Source: Brassica napus (taxonomy: Eukaryota; Streptophyta; Magnoliopsida; Brassicales; Brassicaceae). From it: a DNA stretch of 64,000 nt. The position numbers and the translations under genes were made by a program. Location of the stretch: assembly GCF_020379485.1 (NCBI RefSeq), contig NC_063436.1, positions 28,704,423-28,768,422 of the forward strand. Reading direction: 5' to 3'. Each line of letters starts with the position of its first letter. Position 1 is the first letter of the stretch. Positions 44,369-55,024 of this stretch are shown here, one piece after another. The notes under the pieces were generated by a model. The model worked only from the letters and a program-made list of their open reading frames with translations. It did not search any database and was not told the DNA's origin.

Positions 44369-45372
44369 TCATATGTATTTTGGGCCGCAATATGAGGGCC
44401 TGGAAACGATGGCTAGAAACGACAAGCATTCCATCCCAGTTACAGAAAAATCGGCAACCGGCACAGGCAAGTCTTGTTCAGCGTCTCCGAGTTCTTCATC
44501 TTCTGGCACACCTCGGACATACAAAACGTTGATGCATCTGTTTTAACACAACCAGTAAGAATATAAAACCAAGTGATCCAAAAAAAATTAACACAACTAA
44601 CAAAGGTTAAGATGATGAATGTGTGTTCAGTTAACTTTTAGAATGAAGTAAGAAGACAAAAGAGGTTATATATTACCTGATCAAGATCTCTCCGAGGTTT
44701 CCTGTCAACTGTCCATCGATGTATTCTTCAGTGTTTCCAAGCTGAAAAACAGTATGACCAAACTCAAATGACTAAACTGAAAAGAATGATAGGCCTATCT
44801 GTATAACTAAATTGATTTCTATCACTCCTAGCTTTTAACATTACAACATCAATCTTTGTTCAAAACTTCATCCTACTTTAGCATTCTCGAACAGATCATA
44901 AAAACGCTATAGGAAAGTACCTGCAAGTTCATGTAGGTGTCAACAGAGGCGAGGAAACCTGTAAAATAGATAAGACTCTTGTAAGAAACATTACAAGGTT
45001 TTGGTTATCATATCAAAACTCATAATGGTTTTAAAAAAGATAATACCTTTGTATTCCATTCCCCATTTGAGCTTGACGATAACCGTCTTTCCGGTTAAGT
45101 TGTTCAAGAACGGCTTCGGGTTTACCGGTATGGTCTGCACAATCCTCACCAATATACAAAACAAATTACAAAGCCAAGCTTAATAGAAATCGTGATAAAA
45201 CCCTAAAACAATCATGGGTTCGCAAAATCAGAGCTTGAAAACACCAAAGTTCGCAGCTTTTTTGAAAGTTCTAATGCTACTTGAACAAGTAAAGTTACGA
45301 CCTCTAAGATCAACCAAGCAAAGAAAAAAAGAAATCGAAGCTCAAATTAACAAAACTTACAGTTACAGCCAT
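44369..45372 (-). CDS. RUXF: SmF-like gene, full exon set but stop codon lost (RUXF copy 3)
   Basis: Core spliceosomal Sm protein F, part of the Sm ring on U snRNAs. Minus-strand exons: 45361-45372 (MAVT, or MA if the earlier GT is used), 45047-45134 ([17 protein letters not shown]), 44921-44958, 44677-44741 ([18 protein letters not shown]) and 44369-44537. All splice sites are canonical and phases close. The Sm1 and Sm2 motifs are present, but the second Asn of the CNN motif is Ile (CINVLYVRG). The usual TAG after GDAEQD is TTG, adding 33 residues before TGA at 44369. A deletion that removed most of the 3' UTR lies just beyond. Predicted 123 residues instead of about 88-90, so function is doubtful. 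Confidence 0.8.
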
Positions 45373-45479
45373 GAGTGATGGAACGAAGAAACGAATCGAA
45401 GAGCGGAGGAAACAAATCACTAAAAACTTACAAATATATTTAGTGTAAAATTATTTGAACGATTATTAAAATAACCATA

Positions 45480-45689
45480 ATAATAATAACACATCTATTA
45501 CGTATATATATTCCGTTCTACAATATGAACACTGTTTTGTTTTAGATTATAGTCAAAGTTATAACCTGCATAGAAACAGTCCCAATGATGATCATGTTGT
45601 CATTAGAACTTCTAGTGATGCCCAGGCATAGAGTTCCAGGGGACCCATTTGGAAGGAACAAACTCTTGGCATCCACACTTAAATATGTC
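45480..45689 (-). pseudogene. Aspartic-protease C-terminal fragment 2
   Basis: The minus strand gives AKSLFLPNGSPGTLCLGI, then NMIIIGTVSMQ and YNFDYNL, close to fragment 1 at 42.3 kb, with a frame break around CAGGTTATAAC. No catalytic residues. It abuts the promoter side of RUXF copy 3. Confidence 0.75.
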
Positions 45690-45885
45690 TCCCATTATAT
45701 CTTCCATTTCACTTTCAATAAAATCATACATTTTTGTTGATAAATGAGTTAATATTGTTCATGTGTCAAGATATACCGGATTGCTAGCCCACCCAGGTAT
45801 ATCTTGACACAAGACAAATGATAACTCACTTATCAAAAACAATGTACGATTTTATTGTGAGTGAAGTGAAAGATAAAATGGAAAT
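45690..45885. repeat. Inverted duplication of an aspartic-protease segment (hairpin)
   Basis: Left arm (about 45690-45777) and right arm (about 45796-45885) are imperfect reverse complements: GGTATATCTTGACACA, ACTCA.TTATCAA, ATGTA.GATTTTATTG, GAAGTGAAAGAT. The turn is about 18 bases. The minus-strand left arm reads MYDFIESEME, the segment after the second catalytic Asp of the protease. It continues fragment 2 and is a second folded-back protease piece. Confidence 0.75.
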
Positions 45886-46674
45886 AGATTTAGTAAATGA
45901 GAGATACATATGAGAATGAAACTGATTTGGATTTTCATTTGGATTGAGACTATATGAAATGATTTAGGATGCGGTTTTAGAAATGCTACATGCACTTATA
46001 TACCATAAAGGAGTTGTATTTTAATGATAAATGAAAGCTTCGTGAAGTTGAAGAAAGTGGAAGAAAAGCATGTGTCACCCATAAACGATGGAATAGGTGT
46101 GGGTTGTGTAAGTAGAAGTTAGGTAAAAAGTTGGTTTTGTATTTTGGTATGTATTCGGAAATAAATAATGATGCATTTTAAAGGAAAAGATTGCATTACA
46201 ATTCAACCATGGACATTCAGATTTCAGAGAAGACCACTATTTCAGTACAGTAGAGTTTGCCTTAGAATTCAATCATAGGACTTTCGTATATCATCACAAT
46301 TTCAAATAACTAAAACTGGAAAATTTGATTATATACTGTAAAAATATTCTACAGTACTGAATTCCGAATTCGTCATGGCTAAGGTAGCACGTGGGTTTTA
46401 ATTACACTAATCGAAAAGGGTCATTAGTTTCTCGGAATGTGGCCAGTATTTACTCATATCTGTTTTGGGCCGAAATTTGAGGCCTTGAAACGATAGTAAA
46501 AAATGACACGCATTCCATTATATTTACAGAAAACTGGCAAGGAGTTTGGTTTGCCAAACATCTAAACAGCTTGTGGCTTTTCTTTAGTTTCGAGGTATCA
46601 AAAAATTCAACAACAGTAAAGCTGAAATCTCACAAGTTGGGTTAAGATGCTCATTTCTAAATGCACGGCACATG
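45886..46674. repeat. Unit spacer and RUXF 3' flank
   Basis: Paralogue of 28890-29633, with the same order of conserved pieces, ending in the RUXF 3' UTR. No gene. Confidence 0.75.
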
Positions 46675-47050
46675 CTAGTCTTGTTCAGCGTCTCCAAGTT
46701 CTTCATCTTCTGGCAAACCTCAGACATACAAAACGTTGTTGCATCTGTTTGAACAAAGGCAGTAAATTAAAACCAAGAGATCCAAAAATTTAACACAACT
46801 AAAACAGGTTAAGATGATGAATGAATGTGTGTTCACTTAAAAGCCAAGTCAAATTCTTAAGTCTGATCAACTAATGACACTACAACTTTGTTGAAAACAT
46901 AAAGCAGATTCACTTATACCGGAGACAATAACGAAGTAAGTGGTAACATTGAGAGTGAAGTAAGATAAATTAGGTTATAGATTACCTGATCAAGATCTCT
47001 CCGATCGAGGTTTCGTGTCAATTGTCCATATATGTATTCTTCAGTGTTTT
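46675..47050 (-). pseudogene. RUXF: RUXF fragment 4, frameshifted
   Basis: Remains of exon 5 (46675-46734, with changes in VPEDEE and GD) and exon 4 (46986-47050). Exon 4 contains a four-base GATC duplication (CCGATCGAGG) that shifts the frame, and lacks its acceptor (TTTTTAATGAGGG). It shares the altered exon-4 border with fragment 2 at 29.6 kb. Confidence 0.85.
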
Positions 47051-47152
47051 TAATGAGGGACTATTCTCTCCATTGAGAGTGTCCACGTCATCACATATTT
47101 CTTCATGTTGTCAACAATAACATAAATCCTCTCTCTCACAATAGTGTTCTAA

Positions 47153-47450
47153 GAGCATCATCAATGCCATTACTCTCGGCTCGATAACCCATGTACGTTT
47201 TTTAGATTATTTTATTATTTTTATTTTTTTTTCAGTTAAAATTTTTTTTTTTTAAAAAAAAAGCCAATCGCGGGTTTCCACGTGGCGATGGGATCCGCGT
47301 ACAGTAATGAGTATGTCGGAAAATTGGTCCTTAACTAGAGACTGCAAAAGACTAATTTGGCACAGATTCTTAAATTTGGAGGGTCCCACAGATTATTATA
47401 ATAATTTAATGTTAAGGATTCTTTGTTAAGAATCATTGTTGCAGATGCTC
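47153..47450. mobile_element. Tourist/Harbinger-type MITE
   Basis: 298 bp bounded by GAGCATC and GATGCTC, with TAA directly repeated on both sides (47150-47152, 47451-47453), as for PIF/Harbinger elements. The inside has a poly(T)/poly(A) palindrome and no coding capacity. Removing it rejoins the host sequence smoothly. Confidence 0.75.
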
Positions 47451-47453
47451 TAA

Positions 47454-47888
47454 CTCTCTCCATGTCAACAGCTGAAAGTGATATCTTTCCACCCTCTTAC
47501 GTTTCGGAAACGTCTTCTGCCTCTTCCACTTTTAGTTCAATCATCAAACAATAAGTCCCCCCAAATAAGTGAAGGCCATTGAAAAAAGGTCCTTATACTT
47601 ATCCACTTAATCTTTTTTTTTGAACTAATTTTTTTTAACCTGAATGAATCCAGGGGAGTCGCAAGCCCGCGGATGGACTCCTTTTCCAGAGAATTCAAAT
47701 GGGTCCTAAAACATGGACATATATCCGCGTTAGGTGAACAGAACAACGAACTTGAAACGTGTAATGTATTGTCACTTAATCTTATTCAGATGGTCTATGA
47801 TCTTTTTCATGTTTGTTACTTTCTCATTAATAGTAGCTCTTTACGTTCTTCCTTATGTTCCCTAATGTATCGTCATCTCGCAATAGTA
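47454..47888. other. Unassigned DNA before the Helitron
   Basis: No gene is supported; no repeat ends found. Confidence 0.35.
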
Positions 47889-48387
47889 TCTTATTATATA
47901 AAGTAGAGTTTCTTCTCTCCAGGGCCCTCCACATCAGCAGACACGTCACAAATTCGGCTCACAAGAGCCTGACACGTGTCCCTTCTTGCAATACACTGCG
48001 TTTCATTAATGAGACATTGGGCTCCTGCATTCCATTGTTTGTTTTGATTACCGAGTTAAGCCTGATACCCAGAGGCCCATATATTGTTCATGAACAACAC
48101 GTTGTTTTAAGGTTTGGCCTCTTCTTAACACCAAAAAAGAGTTCTTCTGCGTTGTTCCGTTTCCTCTTCTTCTTTTGTTTTTTTATCACTGTTCCGTTTC
48201 CTCTTATAATCAGTTGAAAAACTGAGAGTTACAGATCAATGTGAAGCACTATCTGACATTAAAGGCGTGTCTACTCTCTGTAAGAAGGTGTATCTACACC
48301 TATATAAAGGTTATCATTCTTCACTTGAATATCTATACATGTCCGTTTCTTCTCGATCAGACCAAGCTCTCTCTACTTTACGGTTAT

Positions 48388-49025
48388 ATGGAAGCGATCT
48401 CTGCTTCACTTCAAAACCCTAATCTTATCCCCAAGATCTCTCACTCTTCTGGTCCTCTTTCTGCAACCACCGTGGAGATTCCGAAGCCTGCTTTCGTTTC
48501 TGTAGAGAAGGTGCCGGCTAAATCTCCAACGAAAAGATCCTCTGTGTCTGATAATGGAGGAGACGAGACTGATTTGCCAACCACCACGAGTGAGATCATT
48601 CTTTCAAGATGCTAAGTGAGTTACTGGAAACTGGGATCTGAAACAATCCGAGGCAAAACAGATCGGGATTCGGCGATAGTTCATGGTTAGATCCTCTAAA
48701 GCTCGAATCTTTATTTCAGTTATGCACTTTATGTAAGCTTATTGCTTTGGTTTTGTAATAAGGTATAGGGAGATGAGTGATTGATTGTTTAATGTGTGCT
48801 ATTGTTTTACTTATAGAGACAAAGAGGAGAAAGTGGCTTGAAGATAACTCAGAAACAACTACTAACGGTTTTTTTCTCTTTGATACCTCGATTATCCAAT
48901 GGTGGGCATGGATGAAGCAATATCATCACAAGAATATCAACTCATCAATTAACGGTGAAATTTGAAGTTTTTGTCTTGCAGGTCGTGCTGCAGTGATAGG
49001 GTTCTTCATGGCTTACACTTTTGTT
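48388..49025 (+). pseudogene. LIL3: LIL3 (light-harvesting-like 3) pieces captured by the Helitron
   Basis: LIL3 is a thylakoid membrane protein that holds geranylgeranyl reductase and supports chlorophyll and tocopherol synthesis. Three pieces lie in gene order. 48388-48600 has [14 protein letters not shown] and VEIPKPA, from the transit peptide and N-terminus. 48818-48954 has RRKWLEDN, then [16 protein letters not shown]. 48984-49025 has GRAAVIGFFMAY, the start of the chlorophyll-binding-like helix. A spliceable intron (GTGAAATTTG to TTGCAG) still separates the last two. The middle of the gene (the ITEWPK region) and the C-terminus are missing, and stops follow. Capture was from genomic DNA. 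Confidence 0.85.
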
Positions 49026-49084
49026 CCTGTCATGAATCCGGATTTTTTTCGTATTGAAATCTAGAGGTCTGTTTGAAATTTGTA

Positions 49085-49250
49085 GGTTGAAAAAGGGTTT
49101 AAAGATGTTGTCCAAGAGATTGAATCTGAAGTTAGCTGCAAGCTGGAGGAAGGTAAACCTGGGATGCCATTAGATAAGAGATTCATCACGAGTTTATTGA
49201 GTTTATACCTTCTGTGCTTTCAGTTTTCACCAGAAGGATAGGGTAAGCAG
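49085..49250 (+). pseudogene. Unidentified exon-like piece in the Helitron
   Basis: An open stretch (VEKGFKDVVQEIESEVSCKL, then EEGKPGMPLDKRFI) looks coding but I do not recognise it. It may be from another captured gene. Confidence 0.35.
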
Positions 49251-49366
49251 CAATGAGAATTTTTCTTCCCTGTAGAAGAAGCTTAGCTTATTTATAAATA
49301 AGAATAAAGAAATGAAAAGAGATTAATTGGTTTGCGTTTGGCCTCTAACAGAGACGATACACCAGG

Positions 49367-49651
49367 TTGCAGCATGTGATTTTTGAGTTAGAAGCTTCAG
49401 AATTGGTTGGATCAATTAATAGACCACGTGCCTGGCCAGCCTTTCGAGCGTATGGTTTGGAGTTAACTGAAGTGCTGAGTAATCTTACAGATTGGAAGGT
49501 GAATATGGTGATAAGAGAGGCTAACTGGGGTGCTTTCTTGATTGCTCAAAGCGTGACAAAGGAGATGAGACTTCAGTCCTATGTGGCCCAGGGTAATCCT
49601 TCTTTGTTACATGGTTTGCTTGCAGAGGAAGGTACGGGGAACAGCGTGTAA
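49367..49651 (+). pseudogene. RNase H-like (RVT_3) fragment
   Basis: 94 codons: VIFELEASELVGSINRP, then WPAFRAYGLELTEVL, DWKVNMVIREANWGAFLIA and LQSYVAQGNP. This matches the RNase H-like domain found at the end of plant LINE ORF2s and related host genes (the ...REAN..A... motif). There is no in-frame ATG; it is a piece carried inside the Helitron. Confidence 0.7.
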
Positions 49652-50999
49652 CAGATGATGGTGGAGTTGAATGTCTATGGTGAAGCTATGTGTTTTTGGA
49701 GAGAAGGTGGAGTTTTAAGCTCTTAGCGTTTCTATTCGCTTTTTAGTTTTTAGTGTAATTTCAATTGTTGTTTGAGGTTCCTTTTGAATCTTTATGGTGT
49801 TTTTGACACTTTCCATTTCCTCAAGAGTAAAAAAAATTGGTTTGCGTTTCATGGCCTGATTTGTAAGATTTAAATATAAAGTTTTGGTCTTTTGGGTGGT
49901 AGTTTGCTTAAGAATTTGTCATTTAGTTTGATTTTCGTCTAACCTTTCATTTGTAATGGCTTTCCATAAATTGGTTTGGTGGACAAAAGTTTTCAGTTGT
50001 TTTGGTCATTTTGACTTGCCTTATAAATAGCAACACTTAATTATTGGTTAAACTAAATAGTAACACTTAAATTATTGGTTAAACTATAATCATTTAACCA
50101 ATTTTTATAGTAACAATCTAGCTAGAGAATTTTTCATGTCTGACCATTAATTTCTTACTTATACCATCATCTCTATAGTGTTATATTATAGAACCCTCAA
50201 CAAACTATAAGTTCTAAAATTTTCAGATTTATTAGGCAGAAAACAATAAAGTAATAGTTTAAAATTTGTATACTAACTTATTTTAATACATAATTCTAAC
50301 ATATATATATTCAAAAAAATTAAGAATTCGACCTAAAAATGGTGTCCAACGTCTGTGATGAAGGGATGGTCATCTCATACAGAACAAGCTTATGGGGGGG
50401 ACAGAAAATGACTTCTCATAGGAGTTTGTATTATTTTCAGTTTTAAGGGTTGCGTAGATGAAGATTTGATTTATGCTCGCATAATCTTCGATTCACAATT
50501 GTTATAAAAGTTTGTGGTGTGTGATTATTATGATTTAAACTTATGGAATAAGAGAGAAGAGTCTCATCATACCTTACTATTGGCACACATGTGTTTATCG
50601 CGATAGGTTTGCGGGTAGTTCGTAGGGATTTCAGAATATGTTCGCAAACATAATTCATAAATTATAACCTAACATGATATTTATAAATATTAAACAGCAA
50701 CAATTAATATCTTATTTTAAGCTACTTGCTTTTTTTTTAAAGAAAAATACAATAAATTGGATTTTCTTCTAATTATTTAAATTATAAAATTTAAGAAGAA
50801 TTATATTAAAAATCTATTAAATTCAAAAAAATTAAATATTTTGAACACAGTGAAATAAATATATTTGTTTTCATATAGTAACAAATATATAATTTCGAAA
50901 ATAAAAAAATAGTCAAATATGTAGTAAAAATAGTGAAAATTATTATTAAAATAAACCAAAAATTTCATGTAAATTTTAAATATATTTTTTTATTTGCTT
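49652..50999. other. Helitron tail, AT-rich
   Basis: No coding region seen. The 3' part is very AT-rich before the terminal hairpin. Confidence 0.5.
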
Positions 51000-51277
51000 A
51001 TCCGCCCGTAGGGCGGATCCGACCCTAGTTTTTAAATAATATAATTTGTCAAATCTCTTTGCAGTTAAAGAAGTACAAGAGTTATGAATTTATGATCAAA
51101 AGAGAGATGAATGAGAATTATCTTCAGTGGGCAGTTTACTCTTTTTGTGGAGCAATTATCTTAGTGGTCAGTTTACTCTTTTGGTAGAGCAATTTGATAT
51201 ACCAAGGTCAAGCGCAAGGAAACTAAACTACCCAAAACACGAGGACATCTACTAACCGCCGTCTAAGTTTTAAAGCA

Positions 51278-51489
51278 TCAATACTATTAAAACAGTAACA
51301 TGACCTATTGATATATGTGTGGTCTAACTATTTTAATATAATTATTAAAACTTCTTTTTAATCATTTAAGATAAATATTATACAAAGAAAAACATATATA
51401 TGACTAAAAATACAAATATAAAATTAAATTTCAACAAAAATGTAAAACAAAAAATATACCTTCCCTTTTAAGAGCGGGTCAAAATCTAG
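51278..51489 (+). mobile_element. Mini-Helitron, 212 bp
   Basis: Starts TCAATACTATTAAAACAG after a host A and ends GCGGGTCAAAATCTAG before a host T. The 3' end GCGGGTCAAAATCTAG is the same as that of the element ending at 5602, apart from a weakened hairpin. No coding capacity. Confidence 0.7.
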
Positions 51490-52039
51490 TTATCCTTTGA
51501 ATTACATCTATGTTGGATTAGTCACTGTAGATATGAATTAAGACGGACCATCATTTGAAACCATCCCTCATCTAATTACAAGTACAATTAATGGATATAA
51601 TGCATTCGAAGCAAACACCTTGATTAGAATACAGCGAATATGAATATAAGAAAAAGATCATATAAGTTATGCAGTGTATTGCGTGATGGATTTATGTGGG
51701 TTGTTAAGTAAGAAGGAGATAAAATGGTGAATCACACATTCACACACTATTTTTATTGCAAAATCTGAATATTGTAACATCAACAATTAGACAGTTTCCA
51801 TTCAAAGCAGTCACTAACTCACACTATATGCTTAAATTTAGTCTGATAAGAAAAACAGCATTTATCAAGACAATATTGGCTAACAATAATACACTACAAT
51901 TTGATTATATAAAGCAAACCCGCGCATCAATCTTTGTTTAACATTTACATGGTTTTATAAAATCACAAATACGTTGTACCAACTTTCAAATTCGCATGGT
52001 AAAAAATATCACAAATTTACAGTATAAAGTAACTTTCAA
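51490..52039. other. Flank of the duplicated block
   Basis: From about 51930 it matches 27225-27350 (CAATCTTTGTTTAACATTTA). Before that nothing is recognised. Confidence 0.45.
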
Positions 52040-52406
52040 AATCTTGTAGAAACAAGTTCTAGAAAAACTTCTACAAACTATATTATCTAGAATCCAATCT
52101 CGAGCCTCTTGGTGAACATTAATTATTATTGTGGTCAAACTATTAGTAGATAATGTAGATTACGGAGTCTTCCACCATTTATGACGTTTCAAATAGTTTC
52201 AAAAAGAGAGCATACAAATCAATGACCAAACAGAGCGGCTAGGGTAGGTTCATATGTTGTCTCCTTTTCCTCCTTTGAATGACATTGTTTCTAAACTTGA
52301 AGCTTTAAGGAAGTGAAATCACTGCTTCACTCTTAGTACTACTCTTCAATAGTTCTTCAAAATATGAACGTAATCAAAGGCAATTTTTATAATAAAACTT
52401 GAAATA

Positions 52407-52841
52407 TCAATGGTGATAATGTATGGTTAAAAGATGAAACGGCCCGACCGTAATTGAAAAGTTATTAGCCCATTTTAAAACCTTAGCCCGAAAGAATAAA
52501 GATCTCTGAGATGATGCGAGCCACAATTGTAACGAGCATAAAGGAAAAAACGACCATTCTGATTTAAGTGTAGAGTTGCTGCCACTAGGCTTAGATTCGA
52601 CTTGACCATACATTTCAAAATCAAGGGGAGATGCAATGAAGTCGATGGCAATGAAGGTATCGACGAAGACGGCAGCTTCGGTGATGAGAACGCCGTCCAC
52701 AGCAAAACCAGATTCAGAATTGTTGGTTACCAGGATTGAGTAGTTGGTGAGACGAGTTGGTAGTCGAAACTGACTTGCCTTGGAGAAAAGATCCGCAAAC
52801 TCAAGCCTCTCCGAGACAACGTGGTATGCAGCCAACTTCTG
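52407..52841 (-). pseudogene. Best-preserved copy of the unrecognised gene
   Basis: A minus-strand frame of over 140 codons reads RGEDNQKLAAYHVVSERLEF, then YSILVTNNSESG, DGVLITEA and FIAIDFIASPLDFEMY. The frame has no ATG at its start (the first residue of the longest frame is TTG), so earlier exons are missing or elsewhere. Conservation of the YSILV, TE and PLDF blocks among three copies in the window shows these were coding. I cannot name the family. It may be a live last exon or a fragment. Confidence 0.55.
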
Positions 52842-53500
52842 ATTGTCTTCTCCACGACAAATTAATCAGAGGAAACTTAAAAGACTATAACCGCTAAGGA
52901 AATAAAAACCTATTTGTGGGAAGACACGAGGCAGTGGACATGTCGAGGAAGCTTGATATAGCCAAAACACTCATAGAAGACAACAAGACTGGCTAGTTTT
53001 TGGCAAAAAGTGAAATTATGTAACTTTCATAAGTTACATTTCATTTTCTTCCACATATTTCATATTCTAAATCTATTTCAATTCCAAATTATTGTTTAAG
53101 AGTAACTGATAGCCCACATATGCTTGGACATAGTCGCATTATTCACCAAAAATTGAAGGTACATCCATTGTACAAATTAAATGTCATCAAGAATTTATCA
53201 TTTCATTAATTAATTTGTAGAATAAACCTTTAGAGATAACAAGGAAAGCATTGGGTCCATGTCAAAGTGAATTACAATAACTGAATCAAAATACATTTCA
53301 AAGTAGTTTTCCCTATTAACATGCTTAAGAGAAAGATATACAGAGCTTATTGTTTGTGTAGCATTTACTAAAAGAGAGATAGATACATAGGTGAATGAAA
53401 CTGAATTGGTTTTTCATTTGGATTGAGATATATGAAATGATTTCGGATGTGGTTTTAGATATGCAACACTTTTATACCAGAATGGAGTTGTATTTTAACG

Positions 53501-53670
53501 AGAAATGAAAGCTTGGTGAAGTTGAAGAAAGTGAACAAGAGAAGCATGTGTTACCAATGCATCAATATTATTTCAATGGTCAACGAGAAATGAAAGCTTG
53601 GTGAAGTTGAAGAAAGTGAACAAGAAAAGCATGTGTTACCAATGCATCAATATTATTTCAATGGTCAACG
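53501..53670. repeat. 85-bp tandem duplication
   Basis: AGAAATGAAAGCTTGGTGAA begins at 53501 and again at 53586, with the two copies differing by about one base (AAGAG/AAGAA). The paralogue at 31.7 kb has one copy. Confidence 0.9.
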
Positions 53671-54519
53671 AGAAATAATCGATGAAATAGGTGGGTTGAA
53701 GAGATAATCAATAAGTTGGATCAATTGATTTATCACACAATTCGCTAAGACTTGATGGCTAAAAATTTTGCTCTTCTGTTTTTTTTTTTGTTAGATCAAC
53801 AAGCTCGCTATTGTTTTATTTTCTAAAACTTTACTTCTTCATTTTAATGAAATTTAGAGTCTTAGCAACAACAAAAGAAGGTTTAAGGGTTAGATTGAAG
53901 AAATTTTTATTGGTATGTATTTGGTAATATATAATTGATGCATTTAAAAGGGAAAAACTACATTTTAATAAATAAACGGGTTAATTTTTAAAAAGTTATG
54001 TTTTATCGCTGTTAGAAAGTATAATACTTTGTTAGATGATTTTATTGTTATTTAATTGAGAAGATAACTATGGATGATGTATCGATTTCTTCTCTTTCCC
54101 ATGTTAGTCCTATTTTTCATGGTTTGGACTTTAGAGTATAGTCTGAAAATTTAAACTTTTTAAAATTATTCTTTTTATAAAATTAATAATACATAAAAGA
54201 TATTCCATATGTATAATAGTTGATGTTTTAGAAGATTTGTATTGTTTCAAAATAGAAGATGTTTTAACATATCTGTGGAATATAATTTAATTGGAAACCA
54301 TTTAACTAATTACATTTCACAAGTTTTCGAATAATTGGTTAAATTCTTTGATTTATACTTTTTTAATAGGAAAAGTAAAATTTCTTAATATTTGTGATTT
54401 AATCCATAACATCACTTTATTATGAAATAGAGAGTATATATGTAAATGAGTTGGTGAAATCTGATTAGCCAAACAGTTAAAAACCTAATCTATAAAACCA
54501 CAAGCCACTTCGAGAGAGA

Positions 54520-54760
54520 TGATTCGAGAACGGCAACGACAAGCAGAGCCAAAATATCCACTTTGGACATCGACCAATTTACATGGAGCTGAGCTTCATT
54601 CTTACAGGAGAAAGGTCTGAGGTTATGTATGGTGTTCAGTGTCCTCAATGCGAGGGTACAGATATATCATATATTGACGTATCTTATATATGGCAGAAGC
54701 AGACGTATATTATATGTGGTCAATGTTTTAGTTCCTTCGATTTTTATTTTCTGTTTCAGA
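54520..54760 (+). pseudogene. Broken copy D of the small secreted-protein family
   Basis: Family codons are visible but out of frame: the parts for REAEPKYPLWTS, LQEKV-like and EYGVQC follow copy C closely (CCAAAATATCCACTTTGGAC, GGTGTTCAGTGTC), then the 3' flank (GTTTTAGTTCCTTC, TTTCTGTTTCAGAATTG) matches that of copy C. The signal peptide and the middle are deleted. The MULE inserted about 200 bases further on. Confidence 0.8.
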
Positions 54761-54966
54761 ATTGTTTCAATTTTTCTTGTCTATGGGGTTTTGTTTTGAT
54801 TCTTTCCTTCGACTCTTTTCCGAAATATGCTTTGCCCGCTTTGGAAACAGACAATACAAGACAACGTATAGGAACAAGCAGAGAAAAAAAAACGAATTGG
54901 GAGGAGAGCGTACGTACTGTTAGTTTTTTTTTCTTCGAGCAACCAACAACTTCATTATTTAAACTT

Positions 54967-55024
54967 GGGAAATTTGCCAATATGGAACTAAATCTCTAAA
55001 GTATTGTCCCCTTAGAACTAAATT
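54967..55024 (+). repeat. Left TIR of the MULE
   Basis: 58 bp; inverted match to 62947-63004 with one difference (CCCCTTAGAACT against CCCCTTTGAACT). Pieces of it (GTCCCCTTAGAACTAA) repeat just inside, at 55047-55071, possibly as transposase binding sites. Confidence 0.95.

Larger units (their letters stand above)
47889..51028 (+). mobile_element. Helitron, 3.1 kb, carrying captured gene pieces
   Basis: Starts TCTTATTATATAAAGTAG after a host A, ends CTAG (51025-51028) before a host T. The terminal hairpin is perfect: ATCCGCCC-GTA-GGGCGGAT at 51000-51018. The 5' end is related to the Helitron at 14305. It has no Rep/helicase. It carries pieces of LIL3 and an RNase H-like domain from a retroelement. 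Confidence 0.85.
52040..54250. repeat. 2-kb direct duplication, right copy
   Basis: Counterpart of 30240-32350, about nine in ten identical by eye, carrying the same minus-strand unrecognised gene and spacer. It has one extra 85-base tandem copy at 53586. Confidence 0.85.

Noticed and set aside
44329..44532. 67-codon plus-strand frame
   Set aside because: Overlaps the last exon and 3' flank of RUXF copy 3 on the other strand.
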